Below the pieces are notes generated by a model. That model made no database searches. It saw nothing but the letters and a program-made list of their open reading frames with translations, and was not told the origin of the DNA. Positions 1-7,604 of a stretch of 10,428 bases of DNA are shown here, piece by piece. Every line of letters begins with the position of its first letter. The stretch's first letter is position 1. This DNA is from Bacilli bacterium. Its GTDB lineage: Bacteria > Bacillota_I > Bacilli_A > RF39 > UBA660. The position numbers were made by a program, and so were the translations under genes. The stretch lies in the NCBI GenBank assembly GCA_017627015.1, contig JAGAHP010000005.1:1-10428 (forward strand), in the 5' to 3' direction.

Positions 1-1
1 T

Positions 2-3000
2 ATGATAAATTCCGGAACGATAACTGCTACTAATACAAAAATGGAAAATTTAGGTTTTGATTTGTATTATCGTCATGGTACAACATCATACATTGGAAAC
101 TCTGGTACAATGACACTAACTGGAGGAAGATATGTTGGAGGTGCCACAAATGCATTTATAAATAATTCAGGAACATTAACGATTGACGGAACATATTTAG
201 AACACAATTTAGGTTATTGGTATAGTGCAAATGGTAATATGTTATATGCTACTGGAAATAGTAATATATCAATAAAAGATAGTACATTAAAAGAATGTGC
301 AGACCATGGCGTTAATACAATTTATGCCATGAATAATTCAACAATAGACATTAAAGGATCAACTATTATTAATACTAAAGCAGCAAATGATGCTAGAGGA
401 ATATTGCAAGAAAATGCTTCAAGAATTAGTTTAGAAGAAACAACTATAAATGTCACTCAAGCAGAAGCTATTTATAAATCTAGTTCAGGAACATTAGATA
501 TAATAAGTGGAAATATAAACACTGGTAATTCAATTGGAATTTATAATTCTGGTTCAGGAAGTGTAACTATTGGGGATATAGGTGGACTAGTTTCTACAAA
601 TAACCCAACTATAACAGGAAAGACATATGGATTATATAATTCAAATACAACCGCAGATGTTAACTTCTATGATGGAATTATAACCGGGGCAACAGCAATA
701 TATGGTTCTATAACTGATGTAGAACCATCATATGAGATTATCCAAAAAGATAATGGCGATGAAACTTATTCAAAATATTTAGATCAAATACCGTTGGTAA
801 AAAACACTAGAACAAATAGAGAGTATAATTCAATATCTGATGCTATTGATGATTCTGAATTTAATAATGGTGATACACTTGAATTTCTAAGAGATTTAAC
901 AACACTACCAAGTTATACTACAATTATAATTCCAAATAATGTAGAAGTGATTATTGATATGAAAGGAAACAAAATTTCTCAAAATCATGAAAAATTATTT
1001 ATAAATAATGGAATATTGAATATAACTGACAGTTCTGATTCTTTCGGTTCGATACAGATGTTTAAAAATAACGTTATTGAAAATAATGGAACGTTATTAC
1101 TTGAAAAAATTAGAATATATTCTGAATCAAACGGAAATAAATTGTTGATAAATAATGATAATTCCAGTGCAACCTTGAATAATGTTGAAATGAGTACTAG
1201 AGAAAAACAAATAATTGATAATTATGGAACATTGACTATTTCAGGGGGTTCATATAGAAAAACTAATTCAGCAGGAACTGGTGAAAGATACACAGATTCG
1301 TTATTAAATAATGATGTAAATGGCGTGTTAAATATTAGTAATGCAACTTTTGAAAACAAGGGTGATGGAAGTGCAACTATATATAATAAAAACATGCTTA
1401 CAGTAATAGGAGGTTCGTTCTTAGAAAAAGGTGGTGGAGGTTCATATAATGGACCATCGTACTCATTTTATAATACTGCAGACGGAGTTTTAACAGTAGA
1501 TGGAACATCTTTTTCAGATACTGATAAGTATGGAAGATTGATTATGAATTATGGTAATGCGACTATAGATAATTCTAATGTAAATATGAGATATGCATTT
1601 AATGCGTACTCTGGAACATTATCATTTAATAATACAAATATGCCATTTGATCATAATTATTATGGAAATTCTTATTTATATAATTCTTCTGTTGTAAATA
1701 TAACCGGAGGAAATTATGCTTGTGTATATGATTATTTTGTTTATCCAATGAACTCAAGCACTTTAAATATAACAAATATTAATTATACTACTGATAAATA
1801 TGGACTTTTCAGAGCAGAAGATGATGCTACAGTAAATGTAACCGGAGGAACATATACTAATACTAAATCTTATACTGAAGATACAGGAATATTTCAATTT
1901 ATGGAAAATTCAAAAGGAACAATCACAAATGCAACTACTAGCGCAACTTATTCTTATGCATTATATGCATATGGTGATACTAATGTACTTGTACAAGGAG
2001 GAAATATATCTTCTGATATTAGTTCTATTGTAGTATCAGGAAATAACGTTACAAATATTATTTCCGGTACAATTAAATCAAATACAGCAAACGCAGTTTA
2101 TGTGTCTGGTAATTCTACAATAAATATTGGAGAAAAAGGTGGAGTTCCAAGTATAACTTCTCCAAGTTTATATGGTAAATCATATGGATTATATCATGCT
2201 ACAAATACATCAAACTTTAACTTCTATGATGGTATTATAAAAGGTGAAACAGGATCTATATATGGTACTATAACTAATACAGAAGATGGTTATAAAGAAA
2301 AGAGAGATAATGTTACTGATCCTGATTCTGGTGTTGCTACAATTGATTCAACACTTACTGTAGTAGGTGATACAGAAAGAATTGCGATGGTTGGAACAGT
2401 TAATTTCTTAAGCTTACAATCTGCGGTAAACTATGCATCTAATAATAATATTCCAGATATTCAAATGTTTAAGAGTGTTACTTTAGATTCAGATTTAGTT
2501 AAACCTGCAGGTGGAGCAAATGTAGTTATTCATTTAAATGGTACAACAATTACTCAAGGAAGTTATACTATTGATCCAGGTATTACATTAGATAGTGGAA
2601 CAGCTCCAGGAGCATCTGTTGCAAGATTCCTTGCGAATATCGCTGGAGAAGAAATAAATCCAAGAAATATAGTAATATATGAATTAGAAGATGGTTCTAA
2701 GTTAGAAGCAAATAATACGTATAAACTATATAAAGAAATTGGTGGAGAATTAAAAATAGTAAAAGTTAGAGAAAATGAAATAGGAGACTATGATTTAGGT
2801 TACGATAAAGAAATTCTAAGAACAACAAGATCAAGAATCTATATAAATGGAATAGGAGAAGGAACTTATAAATTAGTAGGATCTGATTCAAAAGAAATAA
2901 CATTTACTATATATCATGATGGAGTAAGTTCAAATATTAGAGAAAACAATAATATAAATGGTAATAGAGTATCTACTGCGATCGCAACATTAATATTAAG

Positions 3001-3130
3001 CTTACAAACAGGAATGGTTAGAAATCCATACATATTAATAATGATGATATTAATAGTAGGTATACTTGGATTTATAGCTTTAAAAAAGAATCAAGAATAT
3101 AAAGTTATAGAAGAAGATTATCAAGAATAA
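2..3130 (+). CDS. Giant beta-helix repeat surface protein (adhesin-like), 5' end outside window
   Basis: The last 1042 residues of a long cell-surface protein. The first in-window Met lies inside repeat sequence with no signal peptide before it, so the true start is upstream. Short rungs of the type N-x-GTLTI-x-GG recur throughout, rich in Asn, Thr, Ser, Gly and Tyr, as in right-handed parallel beta-helix (pectin-lyase-like) adhesins. Larger modules are visible: a rung region ending in a YGLY...NFYDGII motif (about 189-245), a linker, a 'SISDAI...IDMKGN' entry segment (about 275-325), more rungs, a second YGLY...NFYDGII motif (708-765), then the entry segment of a further, cut-short module (about 800-860). 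A distinct domain (about 868-975) with a GEGTYKLV segment leads to LQTG (1001-1004), one membrane helix (about 1010-1027), a KK stop-transfer and an acidic tail. There is no LPXTG. Host or surface attachment is an inference; the fold class is fairly safe, the ligand unknown. Confidence 0.8.
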   Translation: MINSGTITATNTKMENLGFDLYYRHGTTSYIGNSGTMTLTGGRYVGGATNAFINNSGTLTIDGTYLEHNLGYWYSANGNMLYATGNSNISIKDSTLKECADHGVNTIYAMNNSTIDIKGSTIINTKAANDARGILQENASRISLEETTINVTQAEAIYKSSSGTLDIISGNINTGNSIGIYNSGSGSVTIGDIGGLVSTNNPTITGKTYGLYNSNTTADVNFYDGIITGATAIYGSITDVEPSYEIIQKDNGDETYSKYLDQIPLVKNTRTNREYNSISDAIDDSEFNNGDTLEFLRDLTTLPSYTTIIIPNNVEVIIDMKGNKISQNHEKLFINNGILNITDSSDSFGSIQMFKNNVIENNGTLLLEKIRIYSESNGNKLLINNDNSSATLNNVEMSTREKQIIDNYGTLTISGGSYRKTNSAGTGERYTDSLLNNDVNGVLNISNATFENKGDGSATIYNKNMLTVIGGSFLEKGGGGSYNGPSYSFYNTADGVLTVDGTSFSDTDKYGRLIMNYGNATIDNSNVNMRYAFNAYSGTLSFNNTNMPFDHNYYGNSYLYNSSVVNITGGNYACVYDYFVYPMNSSTLNITNINYTTDKYGLFRAEDDATVNVTGGTYTNTKSYTEDTGIFQFMENSKGTITNATTSATYSYALYAYGDTNVLVQGGNISSDISSIVVSGNNVTNIISGTIKSNTANAVYVSGNSTINIGEKGGVPSITSPSLYGKSYGLYHATNTSNFNFYDGIIKGETGSIYGTITNTEDGYKEKRDNVTDPDSGVATIDSTLTVVGDTERIAMVGTVNFLSLQSAVNYASNNNIPDIQMFKSVTLDSDLVKPAGGANVVIHLNGTTITQGSYTIDPGITLDSGTAPGASVARFLANIAGEEINPRNIVIYELEDGSKLEANNTYKLYKEIGGELKIVKVRENEIGDYDLGYDKEILRTTRSRIYINGIGEGTYKLVGSDSKEITFTIYHDGVSSNIRENNNINGNRVSTAIATLILSLQTGMVRNPYILIMMILIVGILGFIALKKNQEYKVIEEDYQE
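566..738 (+). repeat. Module-end repeat of the surface protein, copy A
   Basis: Encodes residues 189-245 of the surface protein, ending a beta-helix module with YGLYNS, NFYDGIITG and IYGSIT. By hand alignment about half of the residues equal copy B, 519 residues downstream. At DNA level the stretch around 'aacttctatgatgg' is identical, while most third positions differ, so this is an old duplication kept at protein level. Confidence 0.75.
2123..2296 (+). repeat. Module-end repeat of the surface protein, copy B
   Basis: Encodes residues 708-765 with YGLYHA, NFYDGIIKG and IYGTIT, matching copy A with a one-residue insertion. The rungs before each copy also correspond (GTLDIISGNI in A, TNIISGTIKS in B). 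An NTK...GI(L/F)Q rung lies about 60-90 residues before each copy, which supports duplication of the whole module of about 519 residues, not of the motif alone. Confidence 0.75.
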
Positions 3131-3141
3131 TCTTCTTTTTT
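3111..3141 (+). terminator. Intrinsic terminator overlapping the surface-protein stop codon
   Basis: Left arm aagaagattat (3111-3121), loop caaga, right arm ataatcttctt (3127-3137), then a run of T. The stem starts in the last codons of the surface protein, and the TAA stop (3128-3130) sits in the right arm. It separates the surface gene from the rlmN operon. Confidence 0.8.
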
Positions 3142-3142
3142 A

Positions 3143-3151
3143 TGTTATAAT
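3143..3151 (+). promoter_or_regulatory. Extended -10 promoter of the rlmN-rpe operon
   Basis: TGTTATAAT is a perfect extended -10 element (TGn + TATAAT). No good -35 hexamer is visible at the normal distance, where the sequence is the upstream terminator; an extended -10 can do without one. Transcription would begin near 3158, giving a leader of about 13 nt that holds the rlmN ribosome site (ggaagtg, 3159-3165). No riboswitch or attenuator fits in this space. Confidence 0.6.
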
Positions 3152-3170
3152 TATATGTGGAAGTGAAATT

Positions 3171-4214
3171 ATGCAAAGTATTTTTAGTATAACTAGAAAA
3201 CAATTAGAAGAATATTTTATTAATTTAGGAGATAAAAAATTTAGAGCGACTCAAATATATGAATGGGTATATAGAAAAGGCGTTAGAAATTTTGATGATA
3301 TGACTAATATTAGTAAAGAAAAAATAGATAAATTAAAAGAAGATTTTGAATTTAATGATATCAAAATGGTAAAAAAACAAGAAGATGATCTTGTTAAAAA
3401 ATATTTATTTGAATTAAATGATGGTAATAAAATAGAATCTGTTTTAATGGAACATGATTATGGTTTAAGTATATGTATTTCATCTCAAATAGGATGTAAC
3501 ATGGGTTGTGCTTTTTGTGAAAGTGGAAGACTTAAAAAGGTAAGAGATTTAACTTCTGATGAAATGCTTTTACAAGTAATGAAAGTCGAAGAAGATGTTA
3601 AAAAAAGAATTAGTCATGTTGTTATTATGGGTATTGGTGAACCATTTGATAACTATAATAATTTTATGAATTTTATTAGAATTATTACTGATCCATATGC
3701 CTTAGCAATAGGTCAAAGACATATAACTGTTTCTACTTCAGGAATAGTACCTAAAATAAAAGAATTTGCGGATGAAGAAACTGGTGTTAATTTGGCAATT
3801 AGTTTACACGCACCAAATAATACTCTTAGAAGTAAAATTATGAAGATTAATAATGCTTATAAGATAGAAGAAATACTAGATGCTGTAAAATATTATATAA
3901 AAAAAACTAATAGAAGAGTCACATTTGAATATATTATGTTAAGAAATGTAAATGATAGTAAAGAATGTGCCTTAGAATTATGTAGTATATTAAAGGAAAT
4001 TAATTGTTATGTTAATTTAATACCTTATAATGAGACTGAAAATATTGAATTTAAAAGGTCAAACCCTTCTCAAATAGGGGAGTTTTATGATATACTAAAA
4101 AAGAATAATATAAATGTAACAATAAGAAAAGAGTTTGGTTCTAAAGTTTCTGCTGCTTGTGGTCAATTAAGAGCGGAAATAGAAGCCAGCATAAAAAATG
4201 ATAAGGAAGTGTAA
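3171..4214 (+). CDS. rlmN: Dual-specificity rRNA/tRNA adenine-C2 methyltransferase RlmN
   Basis: A cytoplasmic radical SAM enzyme of normal length (347 aa) that methylates C2 of A2503 in 23S rRNA and, in the studied family, A37 of some tRNAs, tuning decoding and peptidyl-transfer. The 4Fe-4S ligands are C109, C113 and C116 (CNMGCAFC). C102, seven residues before the first ligand, and C330 in CGQLR correspond to the two extra cysteines of the RlmN mechanism, C330 being the one that takes the methyl group. Further family marks are MGIGEPFDNY (153-162), STSGIVPKI, SLHAPN (211-216) and FEYIML (252-257). The N-terminal 'KKFRATQIYEWVY' segment belongs to the usual RNA-binding domain. HAP, TSG and the 'TFEYIML' context favour RlmN over the resistance enzyme Cfr. 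First gene of the operon; prpC starts 2 nt after its stop. Confidence 0.96.
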   Translation: MQSIFSITRKQLEEYFINLGDKKFRATQIYEWVYRKGVRNFDDMTNISKEKIDKLKEDFEFNDIKMVKKQEDDLVKKYLFELNDGNKIESVLMEHDYGLSICISSQIGCNMGCAFCESGRLKKVRDLTSDEMLLQVMKVEEDVKKRISHVVIMGIGEPFDNYNNFMNFIRIITDPYALAIGQRHITVSTSGIVPKIKEFADEETGVNLAISLHAPNNTLRSKIMKINNAYKIEEILDAVKYYIKKTNRRVTFEYIMLRNVNDSKECALELCSILKEINCYVNLIPYNETENIEFKRSNPSQIGEFYDILKKNNINVTIRKEFGSKVSAACGQLRAEIEASIKNDKEV

Positions 4215-4216
4215 TT

Positions 4217-4963
4217 ATGGAAAGTTATTTTTTAACTGATACAGGAAGAGTAAGAGAACACAATGAAGATAGTGTAACTATTTTAAAAAACATCAATGAT
4301 GAATATTTACTTGCGGTTGCTGATGGAATGGGTGGCCATAAAGCAGGTGAAGTTGCTTCATCAATTACTATCAATCATTTAACTGAAAACTTTAATAAAT
4401 TAGAATCTATAGGAGATAAAGCTGCTGCTGTTAACTGGATTAGAAAAGAAGCAGAAGATATAAATAATGAAATATTTGAATATACTGCTTCTCATCCAGA
4501 GAGTAAGGGTATGGGAAGTACTCTAGTTCTAGCACTTTATACAAAAGATTATATTTTATTTGGTAATATTGGTGATAGTTCAGGATTTGTTATTAAAGAT
4601 AATGAATTATTTAAGATTACTCATGATCATACATTAGTAAATTTACTTGTTAAAAATGGAGAATTAACTCCAGAAGAAGCTAAAAATCATCCTAAGAAAA
4701 ATATTCTTATGAGAGCTTTGGGAGCAAATAATCCAATTGAAATAGATATATTTGATGTAGAAAATGATATAGAAGGCATATTATTATCATCTGATGGATT
4801 AACATCAATGCTTAATAATACACAAATAGAAAAAGTATTACTTGCGCCTAATTCTACATTAGAAGAAAAAGTAATAAAATTGATAAGAAAAAGTAATGTT
4901 CGTGGTGGAACAGATAATATTTCAATTGCGTGTTTATTTACTAAAGAAGGTGAAAAAGAATGA
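4217..4963 (+). CDS. prpC: PP2C-family Ser/Thr phosphatase, partner of the PASTA kinase
   Basis: A soluble 248-residue PPM/PP2C phosphatase that removes phosphate from PrkC and its targets. Motifs in order: R13 and NED (16-18) in 'RVREHNED'; the metal-binding Asp in ADGMGG (D36); GST (100-102); GNIGD (116-120); THDHTLV (135-141); MRALG (165-169); SSDG with D193; and GGTDN with D233. D36, D193 and D233 are the expected Mn/Mg ligands, so the enzyme should be active. One deviation: the usual GDSR is GDSS here (120-123 region). There is a good ribosome site, aaggaagtg, just before the start. The stop TGA overlaps the ATG of prkC (ATGA, 4960-4963), implying translational coupling. An in-frame TAG follows the TGA directly. 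Confidence 0.95.
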   Translation: MESYFLTDTGRVREHNEDSVTILKNINDEYLLAVADGMGGHKAGEVASSITINHLTENFNKLESIGDKAAAVNWIRKEAEDINNEIFEYTASHPESKGMGSTLVLALYTKDYILFGNIGDSSGFVIKDNELFKITHDHTLVNLLVKNGELTPEEAKNHPKKNILMRALGANNPIEIDIFDVENDIEGILLSSDGLTSMLNNTQIEKVLLAPNSTLEEKVIKLIRKSNVRGGTDNISIACLFTKEGEKE

Positions 4964-6738
4964 TAGTTAAGGGGCAAAAAATTAATGATAGATATGAAAT
5001 TCGTAAGTTAATTGGTGAAGGTGGTATGGCCAATGTTTATCTTGGCTATGATACTATTTTAGATAGAGATGTTGCGATAAAAGTATTAAGAGGTGATCTT
5101 GCTGATGATGAAAAATTCGTTAGAAGATTTAGAAGAGAAGCTCAAAGTGCATCACTTCTTAATCACCCAAATATAGTTCAAATATATGACGTAGGTGAAG
5201 ATGACGGTAATTTCTATATTGTAATGGAATTTATTAATGGTCAAACATTAAAACAATTAATAAAGAAAAGAGGAAAATTATCAGTACCTGAAGTAGTTGA
5301 TATAATGACTCAATTAACTGATGGTCTAGCTCATGCCCATGATTCATATATAATTCATAGAGATATTAAACCTCAAAATATAATGATATTAGATGATGGT
5401 ATGGTTAAAATAACAGATTTTGGTATTGCTATGGCTATTAATGCATCTGACTTAACTCAAACTAATTCTGTAATGGGTTCAGTACATTACTTACCTCCAG
5501 AACAAGCTTCTGGTAAAGGAAGTACTATTAAAAGTGATATTTATTCTTTAGGTATTATGATGTATGAAATGCTTGCGGGAGTTATGCCATTTAGAGGTGA
5601 AACTGCTGTTGAAATAGCTATGAAACATCTTAAAAACCCTATGCCAAGTATTATAAAAGTTAATAGCGCTGTTCCTCAATCAGTAGAAAATATTATTCTA
5701 AAAGCAACAGCAAAAAATCCTAAAAATAGATATAATAATGTTAGAGAATTATATGATGATTTAAAAACATGTCAAGATAAATCAAGAAAAGATGAAAAAA
5801 GAATAACTTTTAAATATCCAGAAAATGAATATGATGATGAAAATACTAAAGTTGTTAATAATTTAAAAGATGATATAAAGGCAAAAGAACAGGAAAATAA
5901 GCCTGAAGCATTAGATGTAAAAGAAATAGATGATGATGAATATAAAGATAAAAAGCTAAGTAAATTTACAAAAGTATTAATTGCGTTAGTTGGAGTATTA
6001 GTAGTAGCGTTATTCGCTGTATTTATTATTATTCCATCTATAAGTACTACAAAGAGCTTAAAAGTTCCTGATGTAAGTGGATTAGGTGTTGCAAAAGCAA
6101 GACAAAAATTAGAAGATGCAGGATTAAAAGTCAATACAACTATTAAAGATGATTATACTGATGAAGTAGAAAAAGGTCTTATATCTAAAACTAAACCAAA
6201 AGCTGGCTCTAAAGTTAAAAAAGGTGCAATGATTACTATGTTTAAATCTGAAGGTAATCAAAAAGTAAAAATAGAGGATTACGTAGGACAAGATATAAAT
6301 AAAGTACAAGCTAAATTAGAACTTGCTGGTCTTAACGTATTAGTAGAAAATAAAGATGTAGAAAATAGAAAAGATTATGAAGGTAAAGAAAGTATAATAA
6401 TAGATCAATCTTCTAAAAAAGGTACTACTTTAGTTCAAGGAGATACTATTACTTTATATCTTCCTAATTTACCAAAACAATATCCTAACTTTATAACAGA
6501 AGGATATACTGTTAAATCAGTTCAATCTTGGTGTAATCAAAATAAGATTACATTAACTATTGAAGAAGAAGAAAGTGAATCACCTGTAGGATCTATTATT
6601 TATCAAAGTAGAAATGCAGGTTCAGATGTAGTAGAAGGAACAGACTTATCTATAAAGGTTGCTAAACAAAAAGCACCAGAAGCAGTTCCAAATAATAATA
6701 GTACAAATAATAATCAAGGTACAGAAAGTGGTAATTAA
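4960..6738 (+). CDS. prkC: PASTA-domain Ser/Thr protein kinase (PrkC/StkP family)
   Basis: A 592-residue membrane kinase that senses peptidoglycan fragments or lipid II and phosphorylates cell-wall, division and translation proteins. The cytoplasmic Hanks-type kinase (about 10-270) has the Gly-rich loop GEGGMA (19-24), K41 in VAIK, E60, the catalytic HRDIKPQN (133-140), DFG (153-155), activation-loop Thr166/Thr168 and PPE (179-181), all intact. A charged Lys/Asp/Glu linker (about 271-336) leads to one membrane helix (about 337-358). Outside are three PASTA repeats: about 366-430 (VPDVSGLG...), 435-502 and 508-570, the last being the most divergent and containing a Cys (C525). An Asn/Ser-rich tail ends the protein; there is no wall-sorting signal. 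The start is fixed by the 4-nt overlap with prpC and the site aaagaagg (4943-4950). Three PASTA units match the common Bacillus form. The rsgA start overlaps its stop by 1 nt. Confidence 0.96.
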   Translation: MIVKGQKINDRYEIRKLIGEGGMANVYLGYDTILDRDVAIKVLRGDLADDEKFVRRFRREAQSASLLNHPNIVQIYDVGEDDGNFYIVMEFINGQTLKQLIKKRGKLSVPEVVDIMTQLTDGLAHAHDSYIIHRDIKPQNIMILDDGMVKITDFGIAMAINASDLTQTNSVMGSVHYLPPEQASGKGSTIKSDIYSLGIMMYEMLAGVMPFRGETAVEIAMKHLKNPMPSIIKVNSAVPQSVENIILKATAKNPKNRYNNVRELYDDLKTCQDKSRKDEKRITFKYPENEYDDENTKVVNNLKDDIKAKEQENKPEALDVKEIDDDEYKDKKLSKFTKVLIALVGVLVVALFAVFIIIPSISTTKSLKVPDVSGLGVAKARQKLEDAGLKVNTTIKDDYTDEVEKGLISKTKPKAGSKVKKGAMITMFKSEGNQKVKIEDYVGQDINKVQAKLELAGLNVLVENKDVENRKDYEGKESIIIDQSSKKGTTLVQGDTITLYLPNLPKQYPNFITEGYTVKSVQSWCNQNKITLTIEEEESESPVGSIIYQSRNAGSDVVEGTDLSIKVAKQKAPEAVPNNNSTNNNQGTESGN

Positions 6739-7604
6739 TGAACGGTCAAATAATAAAAGTAATTAGTAATGATTATACAGTTAAATTAGAAAACAATGAA
6801 AAAATAGTTTGTAAGGCAAGAGGTGTTTTTAGAAATAAAAACATTACTCCTCTTGCAGGGGACTATTGTTTTGTTGATGAAAAGAATAAACTAATTACAG
6901 AGATATTTGATAGAAAAAATTCATTAAATAGACCACCAGTATCAAATATTGATGCTGCATTAATATTAATGAGTACTATCAATCCTGATTTTTCAATAAC
7001 TTTACTCGATAAAATGATTACTATTATAGAATATAATAATATAGAACCAGTAATTGTTATTAGTAAAACAGATTTATTATTTAATGATGATATAAAATCA
7101 GTTATGGACTATTTTAAAAATATAGGATATAAAGTATTTTTAAATAGTGAAGTAGAAGATATATTACAATATATTGAAAATAAAACTGTTATATTGACAG
7201 GTCAAAGTGGTTCAGGTAAATCTAGTTTATTAAATAAAATTGATAGTAGTCTAAATTTAAAAACAGATGAAATATCTAAAGCGCTTGGTAGAGGAAAACA
7301 TACTACAAGAGCAGTTACATTTTATGAAATAGGAACTTCTTTAATTGCGGATACTCCTGGTTTTTCAGCTTTATCTTTCGTTGATATGAGTAAAGAAAAT
7401 ATAAGAGATTGTTTTAATGAATTTAATACTTATAGAGATAGATGTAAATATAGAGATTGTATGCATATTAAAGAAGATGAATGTGAAATAAAAAGATTAG
7501 TTTCAGAAGGTAAAATTAATAAAGAAAGATATAATGATTATATAGATTTTATTAAGGAGAAAGAAAATGAAGGTATCAGTTTCAATATTAAAGGAAAAAA
7601 ATAA
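6738..7604 (+). CDS. rsgA: Small-subunit ribosome biogenesis GTPase RsgA
   Basis: A 288-residue circularly permuted GTPase that acts late in 30S assembly, its GTP hydrolysis being stimulated by the subunit. An N-terminal OB fold (about 1-65) precedes the G domain in permuted order: SKTDL (109-113, the G4 motif, normally NKxD), P-loop GQSGSGKSS (155-163), the TTR of the G2 region (189-191) and DTPGF (205-209). The C-terminal zinc motif C236-x4-C241-x-H243-x5-C249 is complete. The G4 Asn is Ser, a common variant in this family. It starts in the TAATG junction with prkC (1-nt overlap) with only a weak ribosome site, so coupling is likely. The final 13 residues are read from DNA shared with rpe. 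The stop is doubled (TAATAA). In Bacillus the orthologue is a PrkC substrate, which explains the linkage; that regulation here is inferred. Confidence 0.95.
   Translation: MNGQIIKVISNDYTVKLENNEKIVCKARGVFRNKNITPLAGDYCFVDEKNKLITEIFDRKNSLNRPPVSNIDAALILMSTINPDFSITLLDKMITIIEYNNIEPVIVISKTDLLFNDDIKSVMDYFKNIGYKVFLNSEVEDILQYIENKTVILTGQSGSGKSSLLNKIDSSLNLKTDEISKALGRGKHTTRAVTFYEIGTSLIADTPGFSALSFVDMSKENIRDCFNEFNTYRDRCKYRDCMHIKEDECEIKRLVSEGKINKERYNDYIDFIKEKENEGISFNIKGKK
7554..7560 (+). promoter_or_regulatory. Strong Shine-Dalgarno for rpe inside rsgA
   Basis: aaggaga ends 6 nt before the ATG at 7567 and is the best ribosome site in the operon core. It fixes the rpe start although that start lies 38 nt inside rsgA. 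Confidence 0.8.

Noticed and set aside
2..60. True start of the surface protein at ATG 2
   Set aside because: No ribosome site can be seen, there is no signal peptide, and the sequence is already inside a repeat rung.
566..2296. Direct repeats as a CRISPR or integration structure
   Set aside because: The repeats are in frame, conserved at protein level and 1557 bases apart; they are protein modules.
2..3130. Alternative genetic code (TGA as Trp)
   Set aside because: The few Trp codons I checked are TGG and no long gene shows internal TGA. The prpC TGA is followed by TAG and so is not decisive alone, but the rest fits the standard code.
3131..3170. Riboswitch or small RNA before rlmN
   Set aside because: The gap is 40 bases and is filled by the T-tract, promoter and ribosome site.
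3171..4214. Cfr-type antibiotic-resistance methyltransferase
   Set aside because: The MGIGEPFDNY, STSGIVPKI, SLHAPN and FEYIML motifs match RlmN; position ahead of prpC is the normal housekeeping place.
4687..4977. Minus-strand open frame opposite the end of prpC
   Set aside because: It lies opposite conserved PP2C motifs, has no ribosome site or family resemblance and arises from the codon bias of the plus strand.
5772..6309. Two minus-strand open frames opposite prkC
   Set aside because: Ser/Phe/Ile-rich translations opposite the PrkC linker and first PASTA repeat; composition shadows with no start signals.
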